Of a DNA stretch of 64,000 bases, positions 33,073 to 44,550 are shown one piece after another. The stretch is from positions 806,001 through 870,000 of the forward strand of contig NZ_CP078078.1 in the NCBI RefSeq assembly GCF_023101205.1, given 5' to 3'. Position 1 is the first letter of the stretch; the number at the start of each line of letters is the position of its first letter. Both the position numbers and the translations under genes were made by a program. This DNA is from Microbacterium aurugineum. Its GTDB lineage: Bacteria; Actinomycetota; Actinomycetes; Actinomycetales; Microbacteriaceae. The notes under the pieces are model-generated. The model searched no databases. It was given only the letters and a program-made list of their open reading frames with translations, and was not told where the DNA came from.

Positions 33073-35576
33073 TCGACCGCGACCGCTTCCCCGTCGACGC
33101 GTGGCGTCTGATCGACACGCACTACTCGGAGGAAGGCGTCAGCGAGACGCTGTTCTCCGTGGGCAACGGCTACCTCGGCCTCCGCGGCAACCACATCGAG
33201 GGTCGGGGTGCCCAGGAGCACGGGACCTTCATCAACGGACTGCACGAGACCTGGACGATCCGGCACGCCGAGCAGGCCTATGGATTCGCGGAGGTCGGGC
33301 AGACGATCGTCAACGCCCCCGACGCGAAGGTCATGCGTGTGTACGTCGACGACGAGCCGATCTCGCTCGACGACGCCGACGTGCGCGAATACCGGCGCAC
33401 CCTCGACATGCGCACCGGTGTCCTGGAGCGCCTGGTGGTGTGGGAGACCCCGTCGGGCAAGCGCGTGCGCATGCGTGACGAGCGCATCGTGAGTTTCGAG
33501 GAGCGCCACCTCGCCGTCCTCCGGCTCGAGGTCGTCGTCGAGAACGCCGATGCCCCGGTCACGATCAGCTGCCAGCTGCTGAACCGCCAGGACGGAGCCG
33601 GTGTGTACGCCGGGACGCCGATCGGCACGAAGGCGGCCGCTTTCGACCCGCGCAAGGCCGAGAAGATCGCCGACCGCGTGCTGGAGCCGGCCGAGCACTG
33701 GCAGGACGGACTGCGCTCGGCGCTGTCGTACCGGGTCGCAGACTCCGGGATGACCGTCGCCGTGGTCGCCGACCACATCGTCGAGACCGAGAACGAGTAC
33801 AACGCACGCACGCTCGTGGAGCCCGACATCGCGAAGAACGTGTTCCGCGTGCAGGCCAAGGCCGGCGTCCCGATCACGGTCACGAAGCTCGTCAGCTACC
33901 ACACCTCACGCGGGGTGCCGCCGCGTGAACTCGTCGACCGCTGCCGTCGTTCGCTCGACCGTGCGGCGGATGAGGGCGTCGAGACGGTGTTCCGGCGTCA
34001 GCGGGAGTGGCTCGACGCGTTCTGGGAGCGCAGCGACGTGCAGATCGGCGGGCGCGACGACCTGCAGCAGGCCACTCGCTGGTGCCTGTTCCAACTCGCG
34101 CAGGCATCGGCGCGCGCCGACGGCGCCGGGGTCCCCGCCAAGGGCGTCTCCGGGTCGGGGTACAGCGGCCACTACTTCTGGGACACGGAGATCTACGTGC
34201 TCCCGTTCCTGACCTACACGACGCCGCGGTGGGCGTACAACGCGCTCCGCGCCCGCGCGGGCATGCTCCCCGCTGCGCGTCGTCGTGCGGCACAGCTCAA
34301 CGAGGCGGGAGCGCTCTTCCCCTGGCGCACCATCAACGGCGAGGAAGCCTCCGCCTACTACGCCGCAGGCACCGCGCAGTACCACATCAACGCCGACATC
34401 AGCTTCGCGCTGGGCAAGTACGTGCGGGCCACGGGGGACGAGGAGTTCCTGCGGCGCGAGGGCGCCGACATCGCGATCGAGACCGCACGGCTGTGGGCGA
34501 CCCTCGGGTTCTGGCGCGCCTCGCGTCTGGTGGACGAGGTGGATTCCGGAGACGGCATCGAGACCTTCCACATCCACGGCGTCACGGGCCCGGACGAATA
34601 CACGACGGTCGTCAACGACAACCTGTACACGAACGTGATGGCGCGCTACAACCTCCGCTATGCGGCCAAGGTGGTGCGCGAGATCAAGGAGAGCCACCCG
34701 GAGGACTACGTCAAGCTCGTCGACCGGACGGGGCTCGGTCCCGGTGAGGCCGAGGCGTGGGAGCGGGCGGCGTCGGCGATGTTCATCCCGTACAGCGAGG
34801 GTCTCGGCATCCATCCGCAGGACTCGCTCTTCCTCGAGCGCGAGGTCTGGGATCTCGCCAACACCCCCTCCGAGCAGCGGCCGCTGCTGTTGCACTTCCA
34901 CCCCCTGGTGATCTACCGGTTCCAGGTGCTCAAGCAGGCGGACGTCGTGCTCGCGCTGTTCCTGCAGGGCAACCACTTCACGCCCGAGGAGAAGAAGGCC
35001 GACTTCGACTACTACGACCCGCTGACCACGGGCGACTCCACCCTGTCGGCGGTCGTGCAGTCGATCATGGCCGCCGAGGTGGGCTACCAGGACCTCGCCA
35101 GGAAGTACTTCGAGCAGTCGCTGTTCGTCGACCTGCACGACCTGCACCACAACGCCGCGGATGGTGTGCACGTGGCCTCCGCCGGTGGGGTGTGGACCGC
35201 GCTGGTGTGCGGCTTCGGCGGCATGCGCGACTACGCGGGCGACCTCAGCTTCGATCCGCGGCTTCCGGTGGACTGGCCCTCTCTCTCGTTCCCGCTGCAG
35301 TGGCAGGGGTCCACGATGCAGGTGACCGTGACGAGGGACGAGCTCCGCGTGGAGGTGCGCAGTGGTCCGCCGGTGCCGTTCAGCGTGCGCGACACCGCCT
35401 ACTTCGCCACCGTGGAGGACGCCGCCGTCGTGCCCCTCGCTGATCAGGGGCCGATGCTCCCGGGGCGCCCGACCCTGCGGCAGTTCGCCGATGCACGACG
35501 CGAGGACGGCACGCGCATGTCGGCATCCGTTCCGGTGATCACGACCGCGGTCCCGGTGATCGAACCGACCGACTGA
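33069..35576 (+). CDS. Glycoside hydrolase family 65 phosphorylase (maltose/trehalose/kojibiose type)
   Basis: An 835-residue inverting phosphorylase that splits an alpha-linked glucose disaccharide with phosphate to beta-glucose 1-phosphate and glucose. The N-terminal beta-sandwich (about 1-270) is followed by the (alpha/alpha)6 barrel with YSGHYFWDTEIYVLPFL. The catalytic acid Glu lies in HGVTGPDEYTTVVNDNLYTNVMA (about residue 505), and a C-terminal beta domain ends the protein. The product would pass to the coupled beta-phosphoglucomutase. Which disaccharide is used cannot be told without alignment of the specificity loop. Confidence 0.92.
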   Translation: MIDRDRFPVDAWRLIDTHYSEEGVSETLFSVGNGYLGLRGNHIEGRGAQEHGTFINGLHETWTIRHAEQAYGFAEVGQTIVNAPDAKVMRVYVDDEPISLDDADVREYRRTLDMRTGVLERLVVWETPSGKRVRMRDERIVSFEERHLAVLRLEVVVENADAPVTISCQLLNRQDGAGVYAGTPIGTKAAAFDPRKAEKIADRVLEPAEHWQDGLRSALSYRVADSGMTVAVVADHIVETENEYNARTLVEPDIAKNVFRVQAKAGVPITVTKLVSYHTSRGVPPRELVDRCRRSLDRAADEGVETVFRRQREWLDAFWERSDVQIGGRDDLQQATRWCLFQLAQASARADGAGVPAKGVSGSGYSGHYFWDTEIYVLPFLTYTTPRWAYNALRARAGMLPAARRRAAQLNEAGALFPWRTINGEEASAYYAAGTAQYHINADISFALGKYVRATGDEEFLRREGADIAIETARLWATLGFWRASRLVDEVDSGDGIETFHIHGVTGPDEYTTVVNDNLYTNVMARYNLRYAAKVVREIKESHPEDYVKLVDRTGLGPGEAEAWERAASAMFIPYSEGLGIHPQDSLFLEREVWDLANTPSEQRPLLLHFHPLVIYRFQVLKQADVVLALFLQGNHFTPEEKKADFDYYDPLTTGDSTLSAVVQSIMAAEVGYQDLARKYFEQSLFVDLHDLHHNAADGVHVASAGGVWTALVCGFGGMRDYAGDLSFDPRLPVDWPSLSFPLQWQGSTMQVTVTRDELRVEVRSGPPVPFSVRDTAYFATVEDAAVVPLADQGPMLPGRPTLRQFADARREDGTRMSASVPVITTAVPVIEPTD

Positions 35577-35606
35577 CCTTCCCTCCTCCTCTCCTTTCTC
35601 TTTTGT

Positions 35607-35688
35607 GCCGAGACCCCCGCTGGTCGTCGGCGCCCCCGCTTGCGTGCGCCGAAGCGAGGGGGCGCGGACGACCAGCGGGGGTCTCGGC
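35607..35688. repeat. Long near-perfect intergenic hairpin
   Basis: A perfect 22-bp outer stem (35607-35628 with 35667-35688) continues into an 8-bp inner stem (35630-35637 with 35658-35665) and a small apical pairing. No T-run follows. It ends the GH65 transcript region and lies 75 bases before dnaX. Its arms resemble those at 277-339, so it may be a copy of a dispersed hairpin element. Confidence 0.7.
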
Positions 35689-35751
35689 GGCGTGTGTGGA
35701 CGGATCGGGCCAGGATGCCGGTCTCCCGAAGCGAAGGTCGGTGGCACGCCG

Positions 35752-35757
35752 TAGGCT
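35752..35757 (+). promoter_or_regulatory. -10 box of dnaX (leaderless start)
   Basis: TAGGCT followed by 6 bases and then GTG 35764. Confidence 0.5.
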
Positions 35758-35763
35758 GTTGAG

Positions 35764-38037
35764 GTGACCACAGCCCTCTACCGCCGCTACCGACCCGAGA
35801 CCTTCGGCGAGATGATCGGGCAGTCCCAGGTGACCGATCCGCTGATGACGGCTCTGCGCGGCGATCGAGTCGGCCATGCGTACCTGTTCTCCGGTCCTCG
35901 CGGCTGTGGCAAGACGACCTCTGCCCGCATCCTCGCGCGCTGCCTGAACTGCGCTGAGGGGCCGACCGATGTTCCCTGCGGCGTGTGCCCGAGCTGCGTC
36001 GAGCTGTCGCGTGCCGGCGGCGGATCCCTCGACGTCGTCGAGATCGACGCGGCGAGCCACAACGGTGTCGACGACGCACGAGATCTGCGTGAACGGGCGA
36101 CGTTCGCCCCCAGCCGCGACCGGTACAAGATCTTCATCCTCGACGAGGCGCACATGGTGACGCCGCAGGGCTTCAACGCGCTGCTCAAGCTCGTCGAAGA
36201 ACCGCCGGAGCACGTCAAGTTCATCTTCGCGACCACCGAGCCCGAGAAGGTCCTCGGCACGATCCGCTCCCGCACGCATCACTACCCGTTCCGGCTCGTG
36301 CCGCCCGCCGCCATGCTCGAATACGTGGCCAAGCTGTGCGCCGAAGAGGGCGTGATCGTCGAACAGGGCGTCCTCCCGCTCGTGGTCCGCGCCGGTGGTG
36401 GCTCGCCTCGAGATACGCTGTCGCTGCTCGACCAGCTGATCGCCGGATCCGACGCCCCGGCCGACTCCGAGACGGTGACGGTGGGATACGCGCGTGCCGT
36501 GTCGCTGCTCGGCTATACACATGCCGCCCTCCTCGACGAGATCGTCGACGCGCTCGCCGCAGGAGACGCGGCCGCCGCCTTCCCGGCGATCGACCGTGTG
36601 GTGCAGACGGGTCAGGATCCGCGCCGCTTCGTCGACGACCTGCTCGAACGCCTGCGAGACCTCATCGTCATCGCGGCGGTCGGAGCCGGCGCCTCGGCGG
36701 TCCTCCGCGGCATCGCCGAAGACGATCTGGAGCGCATGCGTGCCCAGGCGGCCACCTTCGGGTCGGCGCGGCTCTCGCGCACGGCCGATGTGGTCAGCGC
36801 CGCCCTCGACGACATGTCGGGTGCGACCTCTCCGCGCCTTCACCTCGAACTCATGGTGGCTCGCGTGCTCGCCGCTGCGGCGGAGGCGTCGACGTCGGAT
36901 CCGGCCCCCGCGGCCGCGCCCGAGCGCGCGGCCGCACCGGCCCGCTCGACTCCCGCGGCTGTCTCGACTCCTGCAGCTGTCGCGACTCCTGCCGCCGTCT
37001 CGCCCCCGGCACCCGCCACGGGCTCCCCGGCTGCTGCCCCGGTGGCGACGCCGGCTGCTGCCTCCGCTGCCCCCGCTGCTGCGCAGACCGCCCCCGCCGA
37101 GGAGCCCGCCGCGCGCACCGAGAACGAAGCGCCGAGCCCCGCACCGGTACCCGAGGCGGCACCCGCACCCGCACCCGAGGCGGCACCCGCACCGGAGCCC
37201 GCCGTCGCGCAGGGTCCCGTCACCCTCGAACGCATCACCGCCTCGTGGCCCGCCGTGCTGACCCGGCTCGAGAGCATCAGCCGCACGTCCTGGTTGCTGG
37301 CGACCGCGGTGCAACCGCTCGCCTACGCCACCGACACCGAGGTCCTGACGCTCGGCTTCACGAGCCAGCATGATGTCGCGAAGTTCAAGGGCACCACTCC
37401 GGGCTCCGGACCCTCGGACCATCTGCGGTCGGCGATCGAGAGCGAGCTGGGCGTGCGGGTCAAGTACCTGCCCGCACCGATGCCCACCGGTGGAGCTCCG
37501 CGGCAGTCCGCGGCGTCCGGCCCGTCGGCACCCGCCGATCCTGCTCCCGCATCGGAGCCTGCGTCAGCGGGTTCCTCCCGTCCGCAGGTCCGCAGCGCGT
37601 CGGCCTCCACCGTGACGGAGTGGGCCGTCGCGCCGATCCCGTCCGCCGTGGAGCAGCCGAGCGTGCCGCCCGCAGCCGCCGCTCCGCTTCCGGTCGACGA
37701 CGAGCCCGAAGAGGTCGAAGCGGCGGCAGCCGCACCCCTGCCGCCGTCCGATGGTGCTGTCGATCGCGACGCACCGCCGCTTCCCAGTGATGACGAGGCC
37801 CCGGCATATGACGATGAGCCGCCCTACGACCCGTCGTACGAACCGCCGGTGGCGCGTCAGGCTCCGCCCGAACGGTCGGCACCGGCGCAGCGCACGGCGA
37901 CAGCCCCTCCGGTCGTCATCGAGCGCGCTCCCACTGCCGGGGGAGTGCAGCGCTACGGTGAGGCCGTGATCCGCCAGGTGCTCGGCGCGACGTTCCTGCG
38001 CGAAGAGCCCTACGAGCCCCCGACGAGGTTCTCCTGA
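35764..38037 (+). CDS. dnaX: DNA polymerase III subunit gamma/tau
   Basis: A 757-residue clamp-loader subunit. The AAA+ domain (about 1-240) has Walker [14 protein letters not shown], the zinc Cys cluster [19 protein letters not shown], Walker [13 protein letters not shown] and sensor [16 protein letters not shown]. The clamp-loader collar follows, then an Ala/Pro-rich linker (about 375-480) and a tau-like C-terminal part. No obvious slippery site for a short gamma form was searched for in detail. recR overlaps by TGATG. GTG 35764 follows a -10 box by 6 bases. Confidence 0.94.
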   Translation: MTTALYRRYRPETFGEMIGQSQVTDPLMTALRGDRVGHAYLFSGPRGCGKTTSARILARCLNCAEGPTDVPCGVCPSCVELSRAGGGSLDVVEIDAASHNGVDDARDLRERATFAPSRDRYKIFILDEAHMVTPQGFNALLKLVEEPPEHVKFIFATTEPEKVLGTIRSRTHHYPFRLVPPAAMLEYVAKLCAEEGVIVEQGVLPLVVRAGGGSPRDTLSLLDQLIAGSDAPADSETVTVGYARAVSLLGYTHAALLDEIVDALAAGDAAAAFPAIDRVVQTGQDPRRFVDDLLERLRDLIVIAAVGAGASAVLRGIAEDDLERMRAQAATFGSARLSRTADVVSAALDDMSGATSPRLHLELMVARVLAAAAEASTSDPAPAAAPERAAAPARSTPAAVSTPAAVATPAAVSPPAPATGSPAAAPVATPAAASAAPAAAQTAPAEEPAARTENEAPSPAPVPEAAPAPAPEAAPAPEPAVAQGPVTLERITASWPAVLTRLESISRTSWLLATAVQPLAYATDTEVLTLGFTSQHDVAKFKGTTPGSGPSDHLRSAIESELGVRVKYLPAPMPTGGAPRQSAASGPSAPADPAPASEPASAGSSRPQVRSASASTVTEWAVAPIPSAVEQPSVPPAAAAPLPVDDEPEEVEAAAAAPLPPSDGAVDRDAPPLPSDDEAPAYDDEPPYDPSYEPPVARQAPPERSAPAQRTATAPPVVIERAPTAGGVQRYGEAVIRQVLGATFLREEPYEPPTRFS

Positions 38038-38630
38038 TGTATGACGGCATCGTTCAGGAGCTGATCGACGAGTTCGGTCGGCTCCCCGGCATCGGCCCGA
38101 AGTCCGCACAGCGGATCGCGTTCCACATCCTCCAGACGCCGACGTTCGACGTCGCGCGTCTCGCCGAGCTGTTGAGCGAGATCCGACTCCGCGTGCGGTT
38201 CTGTGAGATCTGCGGCAACGTGGCCGAGCAGGAGCGATGCGGGATCTGCCGTGATCCGCGTCGCAGCCAGGCGCTGATCTGCGTGGTCGAAGACGCGAAG
38301 GATGTCGCCGCGATCGAGCGCACCCGGGAGTTCCGCGGGCTCTATCACGTCCTCGGCGGGGCCATCAGCCCCATCGCCGGCATCGGTCCCGACGACCTCC
38401 GGATCGCGCAGCTCATGACGCGTCTCGCCGATGGCACGGTGCAGGAGGTGATCCTCGCCACCAACCCGAACCTCGAGGGGGAGGCGACGGCGAGCTACCT
38501 GAGCCGACTGCTGACCACCATGCAGATCACCGTGTCCCGTCTCGCCTCCGGTCTGCCCGTCGGCGGCGACCTGGAGTACGCCGACGAGGTCACGCTCGGG
38601 CGCGCGTTCGAGGGCCGGCGCGTCCTGTGA
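38037..38630 (+). CDS. recR: Recombination mediator protein RecR
   Basis: A 197-residue RecR. It has the helix-hairpin-helix [24 protein letters not shown], the zinc finger [16 protein letters not shown], and the Toprim domain ([31 protein letters not shown]). With RecO/RecF it loads RecA onto SSB-covered DNA gaps. The start overlaps the dnaX stop, the classic dnaX-recR pair. Confidence 0.96.
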   Translation: MYDGIVQELIDEFGRLPGIGPKSAQRIAFHILQTPTFDVARLAELLSEIRLRVRFCEICGNVAEQERCGICRDPRRSQALICVVEDAKDVAAIERTREFRGLYHVLGGAISPIAGIGPDDLRIAQLMTRLADGTVQEVILATNPNLEGEATASYLSRLLTTMQITVSRLASGLPVGGDLEYADEVTLGRAFEGRRVL

Positions 38631-39544
38631 CGCCCAGCGCGGGTTTCTCGCGTCGCGGCTGGCTGCTCTTCGGGGCCATGGCCCTGCTGTGGGGCGTGCC
38701 GTACCTGTTCATCAGTGTCGCGGTCGAGTCGATCTCCCCGCCGGCGATCGTGGCCGGACGCACGCTGATCGCCGCGGTGCTGCTGCTGCCGTTCGCGATC
38801 CGGAGTGGCGCGCTGCGGGCCGCTCTGAAGCACTGGCCCTGGGTCCTCGCCTTCGGCGCGGTCGAGATGGCCGGTCCCTTCCTCCTGCTGGGCCATGCCG
38901 AGATGACGCTGACCTCCGGGATGACCGGGCTGCTGGTGGCAACGGTGCCGTTGTTCGCCGCTCTGATCGCCCTCGGCGGGGGCGACCGCGGGGTGCTCCG
39001 GCCCGCCCGCGCAATCGGCCTGCTCGTCGGATTCCTCGGTGTCGCCGTCGTGGTCGCAGGCCCGGGACTCTTCGGGGGCGAAGTGAGCCTTCTCGCTGCG
39101 GGGGAGGTGCTCCTGGTGGCCGTGCTGTACGCGACGGCTCCCTTCATCGTCGCTCGCAAGCTCAACGCCGTCCCGTCTCTGGGCACCATCACGCTGTCGC
39201 TGCTCATGATCGGGATCTTCTACCTCCCGATCGGCCTGCTCACGCAGCATCAGGTGCCCACGCTGCCGTCGATCGGGGCGCTGCTCGCGCTGGCCGTGAT
39301 CTGCACGGCGGTGGCGTTCCTCGCGTTCTTCGCGCTCATCCGCGAGGTGGGGCCGGTACGTGCTCCGCTGTTCACGTACGTCAACCCGGTGGTCGCGATC
39401 GTCCTCGGGGCGATCGTCCTCGCCGAACCGTTGACGCCGGGTCTGCTCCTCGGGTTCCCGCTGATCATCGTCGGGTGCTGGTTCGCCGCCACGGGCGGTC
39501 GCCTGCGCCCGGTGTCTGCGCAGGCGCTCCCACCGACGCTCTGA
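38627..39544 (+). CDS. DMT-family exporter (EamA type)
   Basis: A 305-residue membrane protein with ten membrane segments in two EamA repeats ([21 protein letters not shown] at the start; [22 protein letters not shown] opening the second). The substrate is unknown; family members export amino acids or metabolites. GTG 38627 overlaps the recR stop (GTGA), so it is coupled to dnaX-recR. Aspartokinase follows with its own -10 box. Confidence 0.88.
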   Translation: MTPSAGFSRRGWLLFGAMALLWGVPYLFISVAVESISPPAIVAGRTLIAAVLLLPFAIRSGALRAALKHWPWVLAFGAVEMAGPFLLLGHAEMTLTSGMTGLLVATVPLFAALIALGGGDRGVLRPARAIGLLVGFLGVAVVVAGPGLFGGEVSLLAAGEVLLVAVLYATAPFIVARKLNAVPSLGTITLSLLMIGIFYLPIGLLTQHQVPTLPSIGALLALAVICTAVAFLAFFALIREVGPVRAPLFTYVNPVVAIVLGAIVLAEPLTPGLLLGFPLIIVGCWFAATGGRLRPVSAQALPPTL

Positions 39545-39612
39545 TCGCCGAGGCACCGTTCCTCGCCGTCGGAAGCGATGACACATGCGCAGCAGGGCAT
39601 ACGCGCCGATCA

Positions 39613-39618
39613 TAGAAT
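39613..39618 (+). promoter_or_regulatory. -10 box of the aspartokinase gene
   Basis: TAGAAT, about 40 bases before GTG 39658. The leader ends with CAGGGAG as ribosome-binding site. Confidence 0.45.
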
Positions 39619-39657
39619 GAGCGTGGGCGGATCCGCCCGACATCCCAGGGAGTGATC

Positions 39658-40938
39658 GTGGCCCTCATCGTGCAGAAGTACGGCGGCTCGTCCGTCGCCG
39701 ACGCAGAGAGCATCAAGCGCGTCGCCAAGCGCATCGTCGACACGCGTCGTGCCGGTCATGACGTGGTCGTGGCGGTCAGCGCCATGGGTGACACGACCGA
39801 TGAGCTGTTGGAGCTCGCGGACGAGGTCGCCCCGATCCCCGCACCGCGTGAGCTCGACATGCTGCTCTCCAGCGGAGAACGCATCTCGATGGCGCTGCTG
39901 GCCATGGCGATCCACTCGATGGGATTCGAGGCGCGGTCATTCACCGGCAGCCAGGCGGGCATGATCACGGATTCCCAGCACGGTGCCGCACGCATCGTCG
40001 ACGTGACGCCGATTCGTCTGCGCGAAGCCCTCGATGAGGGGGCGATCGTGATCGTCGCCGGGTTCCAGGGCTTCAACCGCGACACCAGGGACATCACGAC
40101 GCTCGGCCGTGGAGGATCCGACACCACGGCCGTCGCTCTCGCCGCCGCGCTCGATGCCGACGTGTGCGAGATCTACAGTGACGTGGACGGCATCTTCACT
40201 GCGGACCCGCGCGTCATCCCGAAGGCGCAGAAGCTCGATCACGTCTCCAGCGAGGAGATGCTCGAGCTGGCCGCCAACGGCGCCAAGGTGCTGTACATCC
40301 GCGCCGTCGAGTACGCACGCCGTCACGGCGTCCTCATTCATGCTCGGTCGACCTTCTCGTCGGCCGAGGGCACATACGTTCTGGGCGAGGGCATGAAGAA
40401 CCCGCGCGAAGCCGAGGGAGCAGTCATGGAAGAACCGATCGTCGCCGGTGTCGCCACCGACTTCAGCCAGGCCAAGATCACGGTCGCGGGCGTGCCCGAC
40501 GTGCCGGGCAAGGCCGCGGAGATCTTCAAGATCGTCGCGAAGTCGGGCGCGAACGTCGACATGATCGTGCAGAACGTCTCTGCGACCGGACGCACCGACA
40601 TCTCCTTCACGGTTCCCAAGGCGGATGCGGCGGCTGCGCTCAAGGCGCTCGCCGGCGATCAGACCGAAGTCGGGTTCCAGAACCTGATCCACGACGATCA
40701 GATCGGCAAGCTCTCGGTCGTCGGCGCGGGAATGCGCACGCACTCGGGGGTCTCGGCGACCCTCTTCGAGGCGCTGTCGGCCGGCGGCATCAACATCGAG
40801 ATGATCTCCACCTCGGAGATCCGCATCTCGGTGGTGCTGCGCGACACCGACCTGACCGAGGCAGCGCGGACGGTGCACACCGCCTACGGACTCGACGGCG
40901 ACGCCGAAGCCACGGTCCACGCCGGCACCGGCCGCTGA
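39658..40938 (+). CDS. lysC: Aspartate kinase
   Basis: A 426-residue enzyme that phosphorylates aspartate, the first step to lysine, threonine and methionine. It starts [25 protein letters not shown] (kinase KYGGSS), has [24 protein letters not shown], and two C-terminal ACT domains (about 265-426) for lysine/threonine feedback. GTG 39658 is chosen over GTG 39652 because AGGGAG then has a proper spacing and the protein begins as in relatives. asd follows 180 bases later. In this family an internal start can give the separate beta chain; a candidate is not tested here. Confidence 0.94.
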   Translation: MALIVQKYGGSSVADAESIKRVAKRIVDTRRAGHDVVVAVSAMGDTTDELLELADEVAPIPAPRELDMLLSSGERISMALLAMAIHSMGFEARSFTGSQAGMITDSQHGAARIVDVTPIRLREALDEGAIVIVAGFQGFNRDTRDITTLGRGGSDTTAVALAAALDADVCEIYSDVDGIFTADPRVIPKAQKLDHVSSEEMLELAANGAKVLYIRAVEYARRHGVLIHARSTFSSAEGTYVLGEGMKNPREAEGAVMEEPIVAGVATDFSQAKITVAGVPDVPGKAAEIFKIVAKSGANVDMIVQNVSATGRTDISFTVPKADAAAALKALAGDQTEVGFQNLIHDDQIGKLSVVGAGMRTHSGVSATLFEALSAGGINIEMISTSEIRISVVLRDTDLTEAARTVHTAYGLDGDAEATVHAGTGR

Positions 40939-41016
40939 TCTCTGCCGATCGTCGCCGTTTTCCTGACACAGGTGAGTGGTCTCGGAGCGCAGAGCCGACG
41001 GTCCGTCGCGGCACGG

Positions 41017-42189
<1,173 letters not shown>

Positions 42190-42197
42190 TCTCTTCG

Positions 42198-42224
42198 CCG
42201 CGGACACCGTCGCATGGTCCGCGG
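42198..42224 (+). terminator. Stem-loop after asd
   Basis: CCGCGGAC at 42198-42205 pairs with GTCCGCGG at 42217-42224 around an 11-base loop. No T-run; a possible terminator between asd and mqo. Confidence 0.4.
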
Positions 42225-42240
42225 TGGCGTGCCCGCGAAC

Positions 42241-42246
42241 TAGACT
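42241..42246 (+). promoter_or_regulatory. -10 box of mqo (leaderless start)
   Basis: TAGACT followed by 6 bases and then GTG 42253. Confidence 0.5.
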
Positions 42247-42252
42247 GGTTCG

Positions 42253-43725
42253 GTGACTGAAAACGTCGATGTCGTCCTGATCGGCGGTGGCATCATGAGC
42301 GCCACCCTGGGTACTCTGCTGCACGAACTGCAGCCGGAGTGGAAGATCGTCGCCTTCGAGCGACTCTCCGATGTGGCCCAGGAGAGCTCGAACCCGTGGA
42401 ACAACGCCGGCACGGGTCACGCCGCCCTGTGTGAGCTGAACTACATGCCGCAGCAGGGGGATGCCCCGCTGGACCCCGCCAAGGCGGTGTCGATCAACGA
42501 GCAGTTCCAGCAGAGTCGCCAGTTCTGGTCGTCGCTCGTGGACCGTGGTGTGCTCGATGCGCCGTCGACGTTCATCAACGCGACTCCGCACATGACGTTC
42601 GTCCGCGGTGAGAAGGACGTCGCCTACCTCAAGGCACGCTACGAGGTGCTCAAGGAGCAGCCGCTGTTCGCGGGCATCGAGTACAGCGAGGACTCGCGCG
42701 TCATCAACACCTGGGCGCCTCTGCTGATGCAGCAGCGCCGCAAGGGCGAGCCGTTCGCCGCGACCCGCGTTCCCGCAGGAACCGACGTCGACTTCGGCGC
42801 GCTCGCCCACCAGCTCTTCGACCACCTCACCGAGTCGGGCGTGACGCTGCGCACCAACCACGAGGTGCGCAGCCTGAAGAAGCAGAAGGACGGGACCTGG
42901 CTGGTCAAGTACCGCAACAGCATCGGCCACACGCCGAACGAGGTCAAGGCGCGCTTCGTGTTCGTCGGCGCCGGTGGCTGGGCCCTCAAGCTCCTGCAGA
43001 ACTCCGGGATCCCCGAGATCAAGGGATACGGTGTCTTCCCGATCGGCGGACAGTTCCTCAAGACCACGAACCCGAAGATCGTGGCGCAGCACAAGGCGAA
43101 GGTGTATTCGCAGGCCTCGGTCGGTGCGCCGCCGATGTCGGTCCCGCACCTCGACACCCGCGTCGTCGATGGGGAGTCCTCGCTCATGTTCGGGCCGTTC
43201 GCGACGTTCAGTCCGAAGTTCCTGAAGAACGGATCGATGCTCGACATCGTGTCGCAGGTGCGGGCGCACAACCTGCTCCCGATGCTGCAGGTGGCGGTGA
43301 AGAACCCCGACCTCATCACCTACCTGGTGGGCGAGCTGCTGAAGAACCACACCAAGAAGGTCGACAGTCTGCGGACCTTCATGCCGACGGCGAAGGATGA
43401 GGACTGGACCCTCATCGACGCCGGTCAGCGTGCGCAGGTGATGAAGAAGGACCCGGAGAAGGGCGGCATCCTGCAGTTCGGCACGGAAGTGGTCTCGTCT
43501 GCGGATGGCTCGATCGCCGGGCTCCTCGGTGCCTCGCCCGGCGCGTCCACGGCGGTCCCGATCATGCTGGGTCTGTTGAAGACCTGCTTCCCGTCGGAGT
43601 ACCCCGCCTGGGAGCCCGAGCTTCGCGCCCTGATCCCCACGTTCGGCCAGAAGCTGAACACGGATGCGGCGCTCGCGGAGGAATCCACGGAGGCGACCGC
43701 CGCCACCCTCGGCATCAACGCCTGA
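42253..43725 (+). CDS. mqo: Malate:quinone oxidoreductase
   Basis: A 490-residue FAD enzyme at the membrane that oxidises malate to oxaloacetate and passes electrons to quinone. The FAD-binding start is VDVVLIGGGIMSATLGTLLHELQP, followed by the family signature SSNPWNNAGTGHAALCELNYMP and QQ.ADGSIAGLLGASPGASTAV near the end. It replaces or supplements NAD-dependent malate dehydrogenase in the TCA cycle of many actinobacteria. tdk follows after 9 bases and is probably co-transcribed. Confidence 0.95.
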   Translation: MTENVDVVLIGGGIMSATLGTLLHELQPEWKIVAFERLSDVAQESSNPWNNAGTGHAALCELNYMPQQGDAPLDPAKAVSINEQFQQSRQFWSSLVDRGVLDAPSTFINATPHMTFVRGEKDVAYLKARYEVLKEQPLFAGIEYSEDSRVINTWAPLLMQQRRKGEPFAATRVPAGTDVDFGALAHQLFDHLTESGVTLRTNHEVRSLKKQKDGTWLVKYRNSIGHTPNEVKARFVFVGAGGWALKLLQNSGIPEIKGYGVFPIGGQFLKTTNPKIVAQHKAKVYSQASVGAPPMSVPHLDTRVVDGESSLMFGPFATFSPKFLKNGSMLDIVSQVRAHNLLPMLQVAVKNPDLITYLVGELLKNHTKKVDSLRTFMPTAKDEDWTLIDAGQRAQVMKKDPEKGGILQFGTEVVSSADGSIAGLLGASPGASTAVPIMLGLLKTCFPSEYPAWEPELRALIPTFGQKLNTDAALAEESTEATAATLGINA

Positions 43726-43734
43726 GCTCGACCC

Positions 43735-44388
43735 GTGGCGAAGCTCTACTTCCGCTACGGCGCGATGAACTCCGGCAAGTCGACCGCCCTGCTCCAAGCC
43801 GCGTACAACTACGAGGAGCGCGGACAGCACGTGCTGCTCGCGAAGCCGGAGATCGACACCAAGGGTGCGGCCGAGATCGAGAGTCGGCTCGGCGTCACCC
43901 GTCAGGTCGACTTCCTCGTCGGGCAGGCCGACGACGCCCGCGAGCTGTTCACCCAGCATCGTGACCGCCTCCGTCGTTCCACGGATGAAGAACTGCTCCC
44001 CGGCGGGCCCGTGGATGTGGCATGCCTCCTCGTCGACGAGGCACAGTTCCTCACTCCGTCGCAGGTCGACGATCTCTTCCGGATCGCTGTGGAGGACGGG
44101 GTGCCGGTGATGGCATACGGCATCCGGAACGACTTCCTCACGCACGCTTTCCCCGGATCCGCGCGGCTGCTCGCGATCGCGCACTCGCTCGAGGAGCTCA
44201 AGACCATCTGCCGGTGCGGGCGGAAGGCCGTGTTCAACGGCCGGGTGGTCGGCGGGCGCTTCGTCTTCGACGGCGATCAGGTCGCGATCGACGAGGGCGC
44301 GGTCGGAACGGCTTCCCCCGAGCTGACGACCTACGAGTCGCTGTGCGGGACGTGCTACCTCGACGAATCGGGTGGGCGCCTGGGCTGA
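43735..44388 (+). CDS. tdk: Thymidine kinase (type II)
   Basis: A 217-residue salvage enzyme making dTMP from thymidine. The P-loop is YGAMNSGKSTALLQAAYNYEERG, Walker B CLLVDEAQFLTPSQVDDL, and the zinc-binding Cys pairs CRCGRKA and CGTC. The lasso region with YESLCGTCY binds substrate. GTG 43735 lies 9 bases after mqo; no strong SD is seen. Confidence 0.93.
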   Translation: MAKLYFRYGAMNSGKSTALLQAAYNYEERGQHVLLAKPEIDTKGAAEIESRLGVTRQVDFLVGQADDARELFTQHRDRLRRSTDEELLPGGPVDVACLLVDEAQFLTPSQVDDLFRIAVEDGVPVMAYGIRNDFLTHAFPGSARLLAIAHSLEELKTICRCGRKAVFNGRVVGGRFVFDGDQVAIDEGAVGTASPELTTYESLCGTCYLDESGGRLG

Positions 44389-44437
44389 GCCCCCTCCCGG
44401 TCCTGCTCCCGCGGTGGTTTCGCCGCCCCCTCGCGTT

Positions 44438-44517
44438 CACAACTCCGCAGATCCTCGACCGGATCCTGCGGTGACGCCGCTCCGCAGGGGGTTTCGTGAA
44501 TTCCTTGCGGAGTTGTG
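44438..44517. repeat. Nested inverted repeats between tdk and the GntR gene
   Basis: CACAACTCCGCA at 44438-44449 is the complement of 44506-44517. Inside it CCGCAGATCC (44445-44454) pairs, with one bulge, with GGATCCTGCGG (44461-44471), and CTCCGCAG recurs at 44480. The region can form alternative hairpins. It may terminate the mqo-tdk transcript; no T-run is present. Confidence 0.45.
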
Positions 44518-44550
44518 CACCTGAACGAACCCGAGGCTGCCTGTGTTGCG

